From the NCBI RefSeq assembly GCF_017874425.1, contig NZ_JAGGLL010000025.1, forward strand, positions 1 through 64,000: DNA of 64,000 bases, in the 5' to 3' direction. The notes below the pieces were generated by a model. The model was given only the letters and a program-made list of their open reading frames with translations. It did not search any database and was not told the origin of the DNA. Positions 8,936 through 16,792 of this stretch are shown one piece after another. Both the position numbers and the translations under genes were made by a program. The stretch comes from Clostridium punense (GTDB lineage: Bacteria > Bacillota > Clostridia > Clostridiales > Clostridiaceae). Numbering within the stretch: position 1 is the stretch's first letter; each line of letters begins with the position of its first letter.

Positions 8936-10844
8936 AACCTCTCACCTCCTTATCTCTGCCAAATCCTAACCTTTTACATATCTCTCTTGGCATTCTTATA
9001 TATATACAGGCTGGAAGACTTTCAATATATATTTCAGTGATTAATCCCCTATTCTCATAATAACTTCCTCTTACTAGTGCGTTACTTTCCTGTTCTTGCC
9101 CTGCTATAGCATCAAAGGCTCCAGCAAGGTCTAGTATTCCAAAGCCCCACTCTGGATTTGGATATACATCTCCTGGTCTTTTTCTAGTACCTCTTATAAG
9201 ATAGTTTCTTATTTCTTCACTATATAGCTTAGGATCATTACCCTCTACTATTCCCCATTGCAATATTAAGGCTATAGCCCCTGCTAAAACCGCCGTTGCA
9301 GCACTTGACCCAGTAACTACTGTGGATCCTCCTCCTACTGCAGTAGTTAAAACCTCTACCCCACCACTAACTAAATCTGGTTTAACTCTTTCATCCCTGG
9401 TAAACCCTATACCTGAAGAAGGCCCTAATACATTATTGCTTTGATCGTAATAGCCAGTGGCAATAACGCTTCTACTGGTAGAGGGAAGGGTAAGAGTCAT
9501 AACATTACTTGGGGCAAGAAATCTAGTTGCTGGTTTTGCAATGGGTCTTTGAGGCATCCAAATATCGTATTTCCCATTAACTATAAAATCTCCATACAAG
9601 GTAAGCTTCCAGATTCCTGGCTTTAAATCGTTAAATACTATTAGGATAAGTTCATCTCCTGTAATAATTCCTGGGAAAGAGTAAACTACAGAAACTACAG
9701 TTTTCTCATATAAAAAAGTTTTTTTTCCTTTTCCATTTAATCTTGCTGGTATTCTATCCATGACCTCCCCAGTAGGAGAGGTGATTCCTACTGATATTCT
9801 CTCAGGGTAGTTGCACCAAAGGTTAAGGGCAAGCCCCCTTTGACTTGGGTCTACATCCATTTCTACTGTAGCTACATCTCCAGTTCTGGCTATAATGCCT
9901 GCTGTATGAGTTTCAGTATTTCCTTGGTTTCCTGTGCCTGTGACAAATACAAGTCCCCTCCTTGTTGATAGTAAATCAATAAGTCTTTCTACAGAAGAAC
10001 TTCCATCATGTCCTCCAAAATTGCTTCCAAGGGGTATAAAAATCACCATAGGCTTTCGCGTAGCTCTTTGCACCTCAGTTAAATAATAAATTGCAGCTAT
10101 TATATCTGAACTTCTATATATTCCAGGTTCATCGTAAACACCTATGTTTTGGAGATAAGTGCTATTTGTTTCTCTTAGCTTAACCATAATAAATTCACAA
10201 TCTGGAGCAGCGCCTCTCATATCTCCATATCCCCTAGCCCCTATAATGCCTGCATCTGCAGTTCCATGACCATTTTCATCTCTAGAGGGAACTATGGCAT
10301 AGGGATCTCCACCTGCCCTTTGAGCTTCAATAGCTCTATTAATATCTTCTCTAGTGTATTCACTGCCATATCCAAGATTAAAGGGTGCCCTTCCTCCTTC
10401 AATAGTCTGATCCCAAATTCTATCAATCCTTGTCTTATCATCCTCAGTCATGAACTCTCTATTTAAATAGTCTATTCCTGTATCAATCATCCCAACTATT
10501 ACTCCAGTACCCCTTAAATCCAAAGTACCGCCTTGACTAAACTCAAGAATATTAGCTGCTTCTATAGGTGATACTTGAGTTAAGGTGTATGGATTTATTG
10601 GGTCTACATATTGAATGGTTTTACTTATTCTAAGAAGTTCCTGAAGCCTTCTTGCCTCCACAAAAATTATTGCATTAAATGGAGTTACTACTACTACTCT
10701 AGCAAAATTTATACCTCTAAATTCTTCTTCTACATTTCCTATATATTCTACAGTTAACATTAAAACTTCCGCTGGATCCCCATAGGTAAAATTGCCACTG
10801 ATTTGCCTAAAGTCTAAATTATTGTAATTGCTTTTCTTATCCAT
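8922..10844 (-). CDS. Csp-like S8 germination protease, intact triad
   Basis: 640 residues. The prodomain (about 20-90) has diverged: the YxSEDY motif is replaced by a segment starting YGDPAEVLML, but NPYTLT marks the same prodomain end. The subtilase domain has Asp121 (IDTGID), His193 (GHGTADAG), oxyanion Asn306 (GTGNQG) and Ser514 (TGSSAATA). A jelly-roll region lies at about 315-420. The tail contains YIRMPREICKRLGF, then GRDKEVRGYASR. The ATG at 10844 has a modest GAGGGTG site. A 116-bp gap separates it from the upstream csp gene and carries a candidate sporulation promoter, so this gene may start a new transcript that continues through 6731-8935 and 4840-6741. The role is inferred from the family: activation of pro-SleC or of other Csp proteins during germination. 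Confidence 0.87.
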   Translation of the reverse strand: MDKKSNYNNLDFRQISGNFTYGDPAEVLMLTVEYIGNVEEEFRGINFARVVVVTPFNAIIFVEARRLQELLRISKTIQYVDPINPYTLTQVSPIEAANILEFSQGGTLDLRGTGVIVGMIDTGIDYLNREFMTEDDKTRIDRIWDQTIEGGRAPFNLGYGSEYTREDINRAIEAQRAGGDPYAIVPSRDENGHGTADAGIIGARGYGDMRGAAPDCEFIMVKLRETNSTYLQNIGVYDEPGIYRSSDIIAAIYYLTEVQRATRKPMVIFIPLGSNFGGHDGSSSVERLIDLLSTRRGLVFVTGTGNQGNTETHTAGIIARTGDVATVEMDVDPSQRGLALNLWCNYPERISVGITSPTGEVMDRIPARLNGKGKKTFLYEKTVVSVVYSFPGIITGDELILIVFNDLKPGIWKLTLYGDFIVNGKYDIWMPQRPIAKPATRFLAPSNVMTLTLPSTSRSVIATGYYDQSNNVLGPSSGIGFTRDERVKPDLVSGGVEVLTTAVGGGSTVVTGSSAATAVLAGAIALILQWGIVEGNDPKLYSEEIRNYLIRGTRKRPGDVYPNPEWGFGILDLAGAFDAIAGQEQESNALVRGSYYENRGLITEIYIESLPACIYIRMPREICKRLGFGRDKEVRGYASR

Positions 10845-10885
10845 CTTTCACCCTCTGATTATTGCTATATGGCTGTTTACACTCA

Positions 10886-10912
10886 AAAAATATGGAAGCT
10901 AAATTATATAGT
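10886..10912 (-). promoter_or_regulatory. Candidate sigma-E/sigma-K-type promoter in the csp intergenic gap
   Basis: On the minus strand AC (10912-10911), 16 bases, then CATATTTTT (10894-10886). This fits the sigma-E -10 (CATANNNT) and the sigma-K spacing, although the last base is T rather than A. It has the same AC-N16-CATA layout as the element before the csp gene at 2607-4556. Confidence 0.35.
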
Positions 10913-10960
10913 AAATAGAAAGTCCAAGCTATTTCAGTAATTTTACTATGCTATAATCTT

Positions 10961-12910
10961 CTATAGATTAATCCTATAATATAAATCAATTGGTGTCCTT
11001 ACTACTGTATTTATTGATAATTTATCTATGTGAGATTTATCCTTTTTCCTAAACTTCTCCTCCATATTTATATTATTCCTTAAATTATCTGAGTGTTCTT
11101 CACCCCTGTAAGACTCTGATATTTCCCTGTATTCCGTATTTCTCATACTTTGTAGTGTTCCTTGTAAATCTAAAAAGCCATATCCCCACTCAGTATTGGG
11201 GTATACATCCCCTATTCTTCTCCTTGCTCCTCTTGTTAAATAAGATTTTACTGTGGGACCATACATGGTTGGGTCATTTCCCCTAACTATTCCCCACTCT
11301 AAAAGCAACAAAACCCCACCAGTAAGTACCGCTGCTCCAACACTTGACCCTGTAGCTTCCACTGTAGTATTACTAAGTCCTGTAGTAGCTGCCATAAATC
11401 CACCTGTGGCAATATCAGGCTTCATTTCTCCTATTCTTGTGGGACCTCTTCCAGAACCAGCCATTATGGTGTTACTATTTTGGTTATAAAAAGCTGTAGT
11501 AATTACTGCTCTAGTAGTGCCTGGTGTTGTTAGCGTTATATATGGAGATGCATCCAAAAACCGAGTAAGAGGTTGCAGAAGCTGTCTTTGTGGCAGCCAT
11601 ACATTAAAATTTCCTATAACTATATATTCTCCTCTTATCCTTAGCTGCCATATTCCGCCCTTGGGTCTTTGAATATTAATTGTAATGTAATGGTCTCCAG
11701 TGGTATCCTCTGGGAGGTTATTGGTGATTAGCACAGTGCTTCCCTCAAAAACCAAGTTAAACTTTTCCTCAGTTTTTACCTTAGGTGAGACAGGGGCTAT
11801 AATCTCTCCACTTGGGGATACTAACCCCACTGAAATTCTGTCAGGCTTTTGTGCCCATATAGCTAAAACTAAATTTTGCTCATTTTCATCCACAAATATT
11901 TCTACAGTTCTTACTTGCTGACTCTTGGTAAAAACACCACTGGCATGAGTATCACTGTCTCCCTGGTTTCCTGAACCAGCTACAAACACTAAACCCTTTC
12001 TAGTAGCAAAATAAGTTATAAATCTTTCTAGGGAGGAGGTTCCATCATGACCTGATAGATTAGTTTCTAGACTTAATAGCACTGCCATAGGTCTATCAAT
12101 TTCAGATTGAAAATTAGATACATATCTTACTCCTTCAAGATAATCTAGTCCTTCATATATTATCCCTTTTCTTTCATCTATGCCTGCAAGTCTTAAAGCT
12201 ACCATTTTTGCTTCCTTTAACTTCACAATAACAAAATTACAGTCTGGGGCTCCTCCAACCACCCCATTTAACCCTCTAGATCCCACTAACCCTGCCACAT
12301 TGGTTCCATGTCCTATGGTATCTTTATGAGGAACTATGGCATAGGGATCTCCCCCACTATCATAAGCCTTAATTGCTTCATTAATTTGCTCCCTTGTATA
12401 TACGGTTCCAAACCCCACCCCTGGACTAGGAGCAGTTCCTGGGATACTCTGATCCCAAATAGCCAATATTCTTGTGTTTCCATTTGCATCTCTAAATTGA
12501 GGATTTAAATAATCTATCCCTGTATCTATTATTGCTGCTATTGTTCCTCCACCTCTTAAGCTTAAAAAGGTATTCCCATGAAATTTCGTAATATTAGCCG
12601 CTACTACAGGCTGAATTTCACTTAAGGTGTAGGGCAAACTTGTATCTGCATTAATTATCCCTGGTACATCCTCAAAAAGCCTCGGAAGCATACCAACTCT
12701 TACTGAAGCTACATAGTAAAAAGGGGAAAACCTAAAGGCACAAGCATAATCTAATTTTTCGATTTGAGCTGATATATCGCCCTCAAACTCTACTAAATAA
12801 TTAAGGTAATCCTCACTATAATATGCTTCATTACATATGGGGCTGTTTGAGCTTTCTCTTTTATCCTCTTCTTCTATTAATTCTTCTATGTTCAAATTTA
12901 AATCTTCCAT
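10961..12910 (-). CDS. Csp-like S8 germination protease, intact triad; first gene of the cluster
   Basis: 649 residues. Prodomain with CNEAYYSEDY and LPYTLS, then a subtilase domain with Asp129 (IDTGID), His201 (GHGTNVAG), oxyanion Asn315 (GSGNQG) and Ser523 (TGSSVGAA), and a jelly-roll insert at about 325-430. The serine motif GSSVGAA is far from GTSMATP, so activity should be tested. The long tail (about 585-649) is charged and ends with the weakest version of the shared tail motif (TPIDLYYRINL). The ATG at 12910 has an AGGGGGA ribosome binding site that lies directly behind the terminator-like hairpin at 12924-12959. It is the most upstream csp gene, 91 bp after the XRE regulator. Role as for the other Csp paralogs, by inference. 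Confidence 0.87.
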   Translation of the reverse strand: MEDLNLNIEELIEEEDKRESSNSPICNEAYYSEDYLNYLVEFEGDISAQIEKLDYACAFRFSPFYYVASVRVGMLPRLFEDVPGIINADTSLPYTLSEIQPVVAANITKFHGNTFLSLRGGGTIAAIIDTGIDYLNPQFRDANGNTRILAIWDQSIPGTAPSPGVGFGTVYTREQINEAIKAYDSGGDPYAIVPHKDTIGHGTNVAGLVGSRGLNGVVGGAPDCNFVIVKLKEAKMVALRLAGIDERKGIIYEGLDYLEGVRYVSNFQSEIDRPMAVLLSLETNLSGHDGTSSLERFITYFATRKGLVFVAGSGNQGDSDTHASGVFTKSQQVRTVEIFVDENEQNLVLAIWAQKPDRISVGLVSPSGEIIAPVSPKVKTEEKFNLVFEGSTVLITNNLPEDTTGDHYITINIQRPKGGIWQLRIRGEYIVIGNFNVWLPQRQLLQPLTRFLDASPYITLTTPGTTRAVITTAFYNQNSNTIMAGSGRGPTRIGEMKPDIATGGFMAATTGLSNTTVEATGSSVGAAVLTGGVLLLLEWGIVRGNDPTMYGPTVKSYLTRGARRRIGDVYPNTEWGYGFLDLQGTLQSMRNTEYREISESYRGEEHSDNLRNNINMEEKFRKKDKSHIDKLSINTVVRTPIDLYYRINL

Positions 12911-12923
12911 AAAATCCCCCTAG

Positions 12924-12959
12924 TAAAAAACTCCCTATGATATGTTTATCATAGGGAGC
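12924..12959 (-). terminator. Rho-independent terminator or leader hairpin between the XRE gene and the first csp
   Basis: CTCCCTATGATA pairs with its complement across 12931-12959 around a short loop, followed on the minus strand by TTTTTT. It ends the XRE gene transcript. The ribosome binding site of the csp gene follows within a few bases, leaving little room for a promoter outside the hairpin. Confidence 0.8.
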
Positions 12960-13001
12960 TTAATTTTGTGCATGATTTTTGTGGATTTTCTCTATTTTTT
13001 A

Positions 13002-13676
13002 TTATAGTTTTATTTCCAACCTGTTTAGTTTTGCGATAACCTTAATCTCCTTCGGACTTGCTGTTTCTGTTCTTAAAGAACCTCTATTGCTGATTAACAA
13101 AAGTTTATTAGCATCCAACTTTTTAATTTGTCTTAAAACTCTTTCTCCATTATAATCTAATAAAAATATAGCATTGTTCTCTATTTCTGAAGTAAGATTA
13201 GCAAAAGCTAAATCTCCCTTAGCTATTCTAAAACCAATTAAGTCATCATTTTCTATTTGAAGATACAACACCTTATCTTGAGCAAAGCCTTCCACTTTAT
13301 TTGAAATGATAGGTAAATCCTTTTTCCCTACTAGCTTACTTAGGTCGTAGCCAAATATTCCTACAGACTTTAGAACTGAACCTAAAGCATCATTCCATAT
13401 CTCATTTATTGATTCCACTGGTTTATTAACCTTCTTAGGTGCTATCTTTGTCTTTTCTTCTTCCATAATAGCAGCATTCATCATGGAGCTCATATCCTCT
13501 AAATCTCCACCTAAAACCTTGCCTATTCTATCCATAAGACTTTCATTGACAACTTTTCTTCCATTTTCCACTTCATTAATGAAGCTTTCTGCAACCCCTA
13601 GCTTTTTAGCCAATTGCTTTTGTGTCATGCCTTTTGAATTTCTAGCATTTTTTATTTTTTCACCTATTCCACTCAT
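13002..13676 (-). CDS. XRE-family DNA-binding regulator with C-terminal S24-like domain
   Basis: 224 residues. Residues about 3-60 form a helix-turn-helix of the Cro/C1 (XRE) type, with MTQKQLAKKLGVAESFINEVENG. The C-terminal half (about 120-215) resembles the LexA/CI S24 fold (VLYLQIENDDL, then KGDLAFAN). I do not see a clear Ser in the usual GDSM position (it reads IENDDLIG) or an obvious AG cleavage site, so it is probably a sensing or dimerisation domain rather than an active autoprotease. It is co-oriented with the csp cluster, 91 bp upstream, with a terminator between. That placement makes a regulator of the csp genes possible but unproven; XRE proteins often regulate themselves. Fairly sure of the HTH, less of the C-terminal domain. 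Confidence 0.78.
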   Translation of the reverse strand: MSGIGEKIKNARNSKGMTQKQLAKKLGVAESFINEVENGRKVVNESLMDRIGKVLGGDLEDMSSMMNAAIMEEEKTKIAPKKVNKPVESINEIWNDALGSVLKSVGIFGYDLSKLVGKKDLPIISNKVEGFAQDKVLYLQIENDDLIGFRIAKGDLAFANLTSEIENNAIFLLDYNGERVLRQIKKLDANKLLLISNRGSLRTETASPKEIKVIAKLNRLEIKL

Positions 13677-13905
13677 AATACCTTCTCCTTCTAAAGCCTA
13701 AATACAGCCAAAGTAAGCTTATCTAAAGATTAATTTTTTACTATGCTTCCTTGAATATTATATCATAAATTCACAAACTTCAGTAAATTACTCTTTATAA
13801 TATTCCTTCCTAAATAAGAATATATCCTCATAAGTCCTTCTAAAGAAGAAATAAAGTCTTCTAATCCCAAGGCTTTGGTCACACTATTTCTAATGAGAAA
13901 ATCTA

Positions 13906-14082
13906 AGGCATCTGAAAATAAATAACAAGTCCAAGATGTGAAGTATATTTTGCGTTCACAAGCAAGCTTGTGCAGACAAGAAAACAGGTTCCGCAGATAG
14001 TGGGGCTATCTAAGGGTTCTGTTGACGCAGTATATCACAAAATAGACAAGCAGATTAACTTATTTATTTTTTGAAGATGCCT
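13906..14082 (+). repeat. Dispersed repeat family 1, copy A (177-bp long form)
   Basis: It begins AGGCATCTGAAAATAAATAA and ends TTTTTTGAAGATGCCT, forming imperfect terminal inverted repeats of about 26 bp. The core holds ACAGGTTCCGCAGATAG, a small stem GATAG/CTATC and GGGTTCTGTTGACGCAG. The long form has an extra hairpin CACAAGCAAGCTTGTG. No ORF is present. It fits a miniature inverted-repeat transposable element (MITE). The rest of the 457-bp gap 13677-14134 has no gene that I can see. Confidence 0.85.
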
Positions 14083-14102
14083 AACTTCCTATATAAAAAG
14101 TA

Positions 14103-14130
14103 AAAGTCCCCTAAAACCTTAGAGGACTTT
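14103..14130 (-). terminator. Rho-independent terminator of the DUF3783-like gene
   Basis: AAAGTCC and GGACTTT arms with extra inner pairing (CCT/AGG), followed on the minus strand by TTTTACTTTTTA. It starts five bases after the stop at 14135. Confidence 0.75.
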
Positions 14131-14134
14131 CTTT

Positions 14135-14530
14135 TTAATTTTTCTTTTTCGAGTTTTGCCTATGAAATTCTCTTTCCTCAATTAAATGTTCTAATAAATC
14201 TTTAAATTTCATAGTCATTGATATAGGGGTTACAGTAGCCAAAATTGGGCGACTTTCCAAGATAGTTCTTACTTCAGTAACTGCTCTTTGAAGATTTGCC
14301 CCATCAAAACCATTAAATATTATAATTTTTTCTAATGGTAATGCTTCTTGTCCTTTTCCTTCTACTGGTTCATTATCTTCTAGAATTTCTTCTAAGGTTC
14401 TCTCAGCCATAGAAGTTTCAATAATAACACAAGGTTTTGCACCTTGCTTTTCAAAGTGATTATTTAATAGATTAATCTCCTGTGAATCTAAAGCAAAGGT
14501 TAAAATAACCTTTTTATCAAGCAAATTCAT
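14135..14530 (-). CDS. DUF3783-like protein of unknown function
   Basis: 131 residues, cytosolic by appearance: no signal peptide or membrane segment. The N-terminus (VILTFALDSQEINLLNNHFEKQG) and the central PLEKIIIFNGFDGANLQRAV region recall the DUF3783 family, small Firmicutes proteins without an assigned role. The C-terminus is Lys/Glu-rich (EREFHRQNSKKKN). An acidic linker lies at about 46-65. It stands alone with its own terminator, after a 234-bp structured gap that follows the cyclophilin gene. The family call is from memory of the pattern and is moderate. Confidence 0.6.
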   Translation of the reverse strand: MNLLDKKVILTFALDSQEINLLNNHFEKQGAKPCVIIETSMAERTLEEILEDNEPVEGKGQEALPLEKIIIFNGFDGANLQRAVTEVRTILESRPILATVTPISMTMKFKDLLEHLIEEREFHRQNSKKKN

Positions 14531-14544
14531 AAAATACTCCTTTT

Positions 14545-14744
14545 CCTTTAGAAATCTTACTTTGTAGTCTATGAGCCTATTTACAAAACTATTCCCCTAG
14601 GTTTTAAGGTTTCTTTTAGAAATAGGCTAACTTAGTCCTCGAAAGTATTATTAAAAGAAAAGTAACGTCGCTTATAAGTTAAGTCTATGTTTTAGTCTTA
14701 CTACAAAGCTTTTCTAACTTCTTTTAATAGAAAAATTTCTAAGG
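14545..14744. repeat. Nested inverted repeats filling the gap between the DUF3783-like gene and the cyclophilin gene
   Basis: Outer arms CCTTTAGAAAT (14545-14555) with ATTTCTAAGG (14735-14744) and CTTTGTAG (14560-14567) with CTACAAAG (14701-14708). Inner arms AGCCTATTT (14574-14582) and AAATAGGCT (14620-14628). A direct repeat AGTCTATG also occurs. It may be a decayed mobile element or a structured RNA. No ORF. Confidence 0.45.
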
Positions 14745-14764
14745 CTTATGTTTTACATTGTATA

Positions 14765-15280
14765 TTATAGTTTTTCTGGTTCCTCGTAATCTACACCAAA
14801 AGTATCAACTGTTACTGATTTCATAACCTGCTCTTCATAAGGTCTATCTCTAAAATCTGTTTTTGTACTTACAATTTCATCTGCCACATTTTGTCCTTCA
14901 ATTAACTTTCCAAAAGCAGCATACTGTCCATCTAAGTGTGGAGAATTAGCTACCATAACAAAAAATTGGCTTCCTGCTGAGTCTGGATGTTGAGATCTAG
15001 CCATTGAAAGAACTCCTGTTGTATGTTTAAGTTCATTTTTAAAGCCATTAGATGAGAATTCTCCCTTTATTGAATAGCCTGGGCCACCCATTCCACTTTT
15101 CTCTGGGCATCCTCCTTGAATCATAAAGCCTGGAATAACCCTATGAAAAATCAAGCCATTATAAAAACCTTTTTTAACTAAGCTTATGAAGTTTTTAACT
15201 GTATTTGGTGCAATTTCTGGGTATAATTCTGCTTTCATTACTTTTCCATTTTCCATTTCAAATGTAACTATTGGATTCAT
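14765..15280 (-). CDS. ppiB: Cyclophilin-type peptidyl-prolyl cis-trans isomerase
   Basis: 171 residues, the normal size of a cytosolic bacterial cyclophilin. It catalyses cis-trans isomerisation of Xaa-Pro bonds during folding. Family motifs are visible: FHRVIPGFMIQGG (catalytic Arg), GVLSMAR, SAGSQFFVM (Gln and Phe of the active site) and LDGQYAAFGKLIEG. No signal peptide, so cytoplasmic. The ATG at 15280 has an AGGGG ribosome binding site. It seems monocistronic, with a structured gap downstream and 463 bp without a gene upstream. Confidence 0.95.
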   Translation of the reverse strand: MNPIVTFEMENGKVMKAELYPEIAPNTVKNFISLVKKGFYNGLIFHRVIPGFMIQGGCPEKSGMGGPGYSIKGEFSSNGFKNELKHTTGVLSMARSQHPDSAGSQFFVMVANSPHLDGQYAAFGKLIEGQNVADEIVSTKTDFRDRPYEEQVMKSVTVDTFGVDYEEPEKL

Positions 15281-15697
15281 AATAACCCCTGCCTTTCTCT
15301 GACAAAATATATTTAAACAGTTTATTGTTAAATATGTAACAACACCCTGCTTTATGCTCTCTTAGATATTTCTTCTACATTTTACTAATTATTATACCAT
15401 AATTATGTAAATATAATCTTTAAATATATTTAAATTTTATAGAAACCTTTCACTACTCCTTATGTATCAATAGATAAATACTCTCAAATGTTAACTCCCT
15501 CAAAAATATATCTCCTTTAAAGCTGACTAAAGTAATTTACTTAAACATATATAAAATGAAATAAGGACACTTCATAAATATATATAATCCTGTTTTGCAT
15601 TCTTTTTAATATAAGTTGCTTAAAATTGTATTATAATGTAGAAATAATATTTTAAATTATATACATTAGAACATTTGCACAAAGACCTATATAGAAA
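15281..15697. other. Intergenic region with no gene
   Basis: AT-rich; it should hold the cyclophilin promoter. I see no ORF with a ribosome binding site, no repeat copy and no recognisable RNA. Confidence 0.5.
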
Positions 15698-15728
15698 AAC
15701 AGACCTTAGGATAATCCTACGGTCTGTT
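15698..15728 (-). terminator. Rho-independent terminator of the 154-residue unknown gene
   Basis: AACAGACCxxAGGAT pairs with ATCCTxxGGTCTGTT, followed on the minus strand by TTTTTC. It sits 16 bases past the stop at 15744. Confidence 0.8.
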
Positions 15729-15743
15729 CCTTTTAGAATAGTT

Positions 15744-16208
15744 TTACAATACTTCTTTCTTTACCATGAGTTTGAAAAAAACATCCTTCTCTCCATTTGC
15801 AAACTCAATAGAAAGAACTCCTCCTGGTAAAACCAAAAAATAATCTTCTTCTATTAAATTATTCATTGATTCACTTCCCATGTTTGTTTTGTAAAGTAAG
15901 AGCTTGTCCGCACTCTCCATTTCATGTAACTTAAACTTAATTTTTAAGGAATCATAGCTATAATCACTGTCCGTAGTTTTTAAATCTTCATAACTATAAA
16001 ACCTTACTTCGTTATACCTTGCTGAATTTAAATTGAATTTACCTAAAAGTGTAATCTTATCGATAATGTAAATACAATTACTATCTGTGGGGTTTGTTAG
16101 AATCACACTTTTAAACTCCTTATCCTTAGCAATTCTCACTTCAAATAATCCTTCACCGTTATCATGGTTGTTCTCTTTAGAAAATTTGAAAATCCTCACC
16201 CTTATCAC
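15744..16208 (-). CDS. Unknown protein, 154 residues
   Basis: I do not recognise the family. The sequence alternates hydrophobic and charged residues in a way that suggests a beta-rich soluble fold (VRIFKFS, GLFEVRIAK, YIIDKITLLG, FFKLMVKKEV). No signal peptide, transmembrane segment or metal-binding motif is visible. Start is a GTG at 16208 with only weak Shine-Dalgarno sequence; a second GTG three codons on is possible. It has its own terminator, which supports a real gene. It is isolated between two long gene-free gaps, so context gives no hint of function. Confidence 0.65.
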   Translation of the reverse strand: MIRVRIFKFSKENNHDNGEGLFEVRIAKDKEFKSVILTNPTDSNCIYIIDKITLLGKFNLNSARYNEVRFYSYEDLKTTDSDYSYDSLKIKFKLHEMESADKLLLYKTNMGSESMNNLIEEDYFLVLPGGVLSIEFANGEKDVFFKLMVKKEVL

Positions 16209-16792
16209 CCTATTTTTTTATTTTTGCTAAAAGGTTTCTTTTAAAGTTACAGTAACTGCTTAGGCTTAATAACTGCAAAGCGAATTTTCCATTAATAAAA
16301 TCCTTTTAAACAAGAGTCCTTGTTTAAAAACAATTCTTTATACTAACTCACTGCATTTATAAAGCTTAAAGACTTGGAGTCACTTTAATACTGCTAATTA
16401 ATAGCTAAAAAAGTGACTTTATCCTAACGATAAGTTCACTTCCATAAAGCTATAATTAATTAAAAACTTTTTAGCTGTAGAGTTTGTCTATAGTATAGAG
16501 TATTCCAGTAAGGCAGTTTTTGTTAAAGATTTATAGAAATTATTTGAAAATATTTTAGGTTGCTTCTGATTAATGAAAGTATCCACCTTAATTAATTCAT
16601 GAGCCCCTCTAAATTCACTAAACCTTAAGTTATGAATAAGCATAACTTAGAATGAATATATAAGTATTCTTTCTCTATCGTTCTCCACTTAACACACCTA
16701 TGCTACGCTTAGAGGTAGGGGCTCTTTCTTATGGATTAGGTTAAAGCAAAATTCTTTAACTTTTTAATCAATACCAAATAATTTATATTGAT
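16209..16792. other. 584-bp gene-free region dense in hairpins
   Basis: Several inverted repeats: TTTTAAACAAG/CTTGTTTAAAA (about 16309-16334), AGTCACTTT/AAAGTGACT (about 16377-16424), TAAGTTATG/CATAACTTA (about 16625-16648) and a long-range GAGCCCCTCT (16602-16611) with AGAGG..GGGGCTC (16710-16724). No convincing ORF. May contain decayed repeats or an unrecognised structured RNA downstream of murI. Confidence 0.45.

Noticed and set aside
13906-14082. Repeat family 1 as a CRISPR or tRNA-like element
   Set aside because: Copies are dispersed, not tandem, with no spacers, and there is no tRNA T-loop or anticodon pattern.
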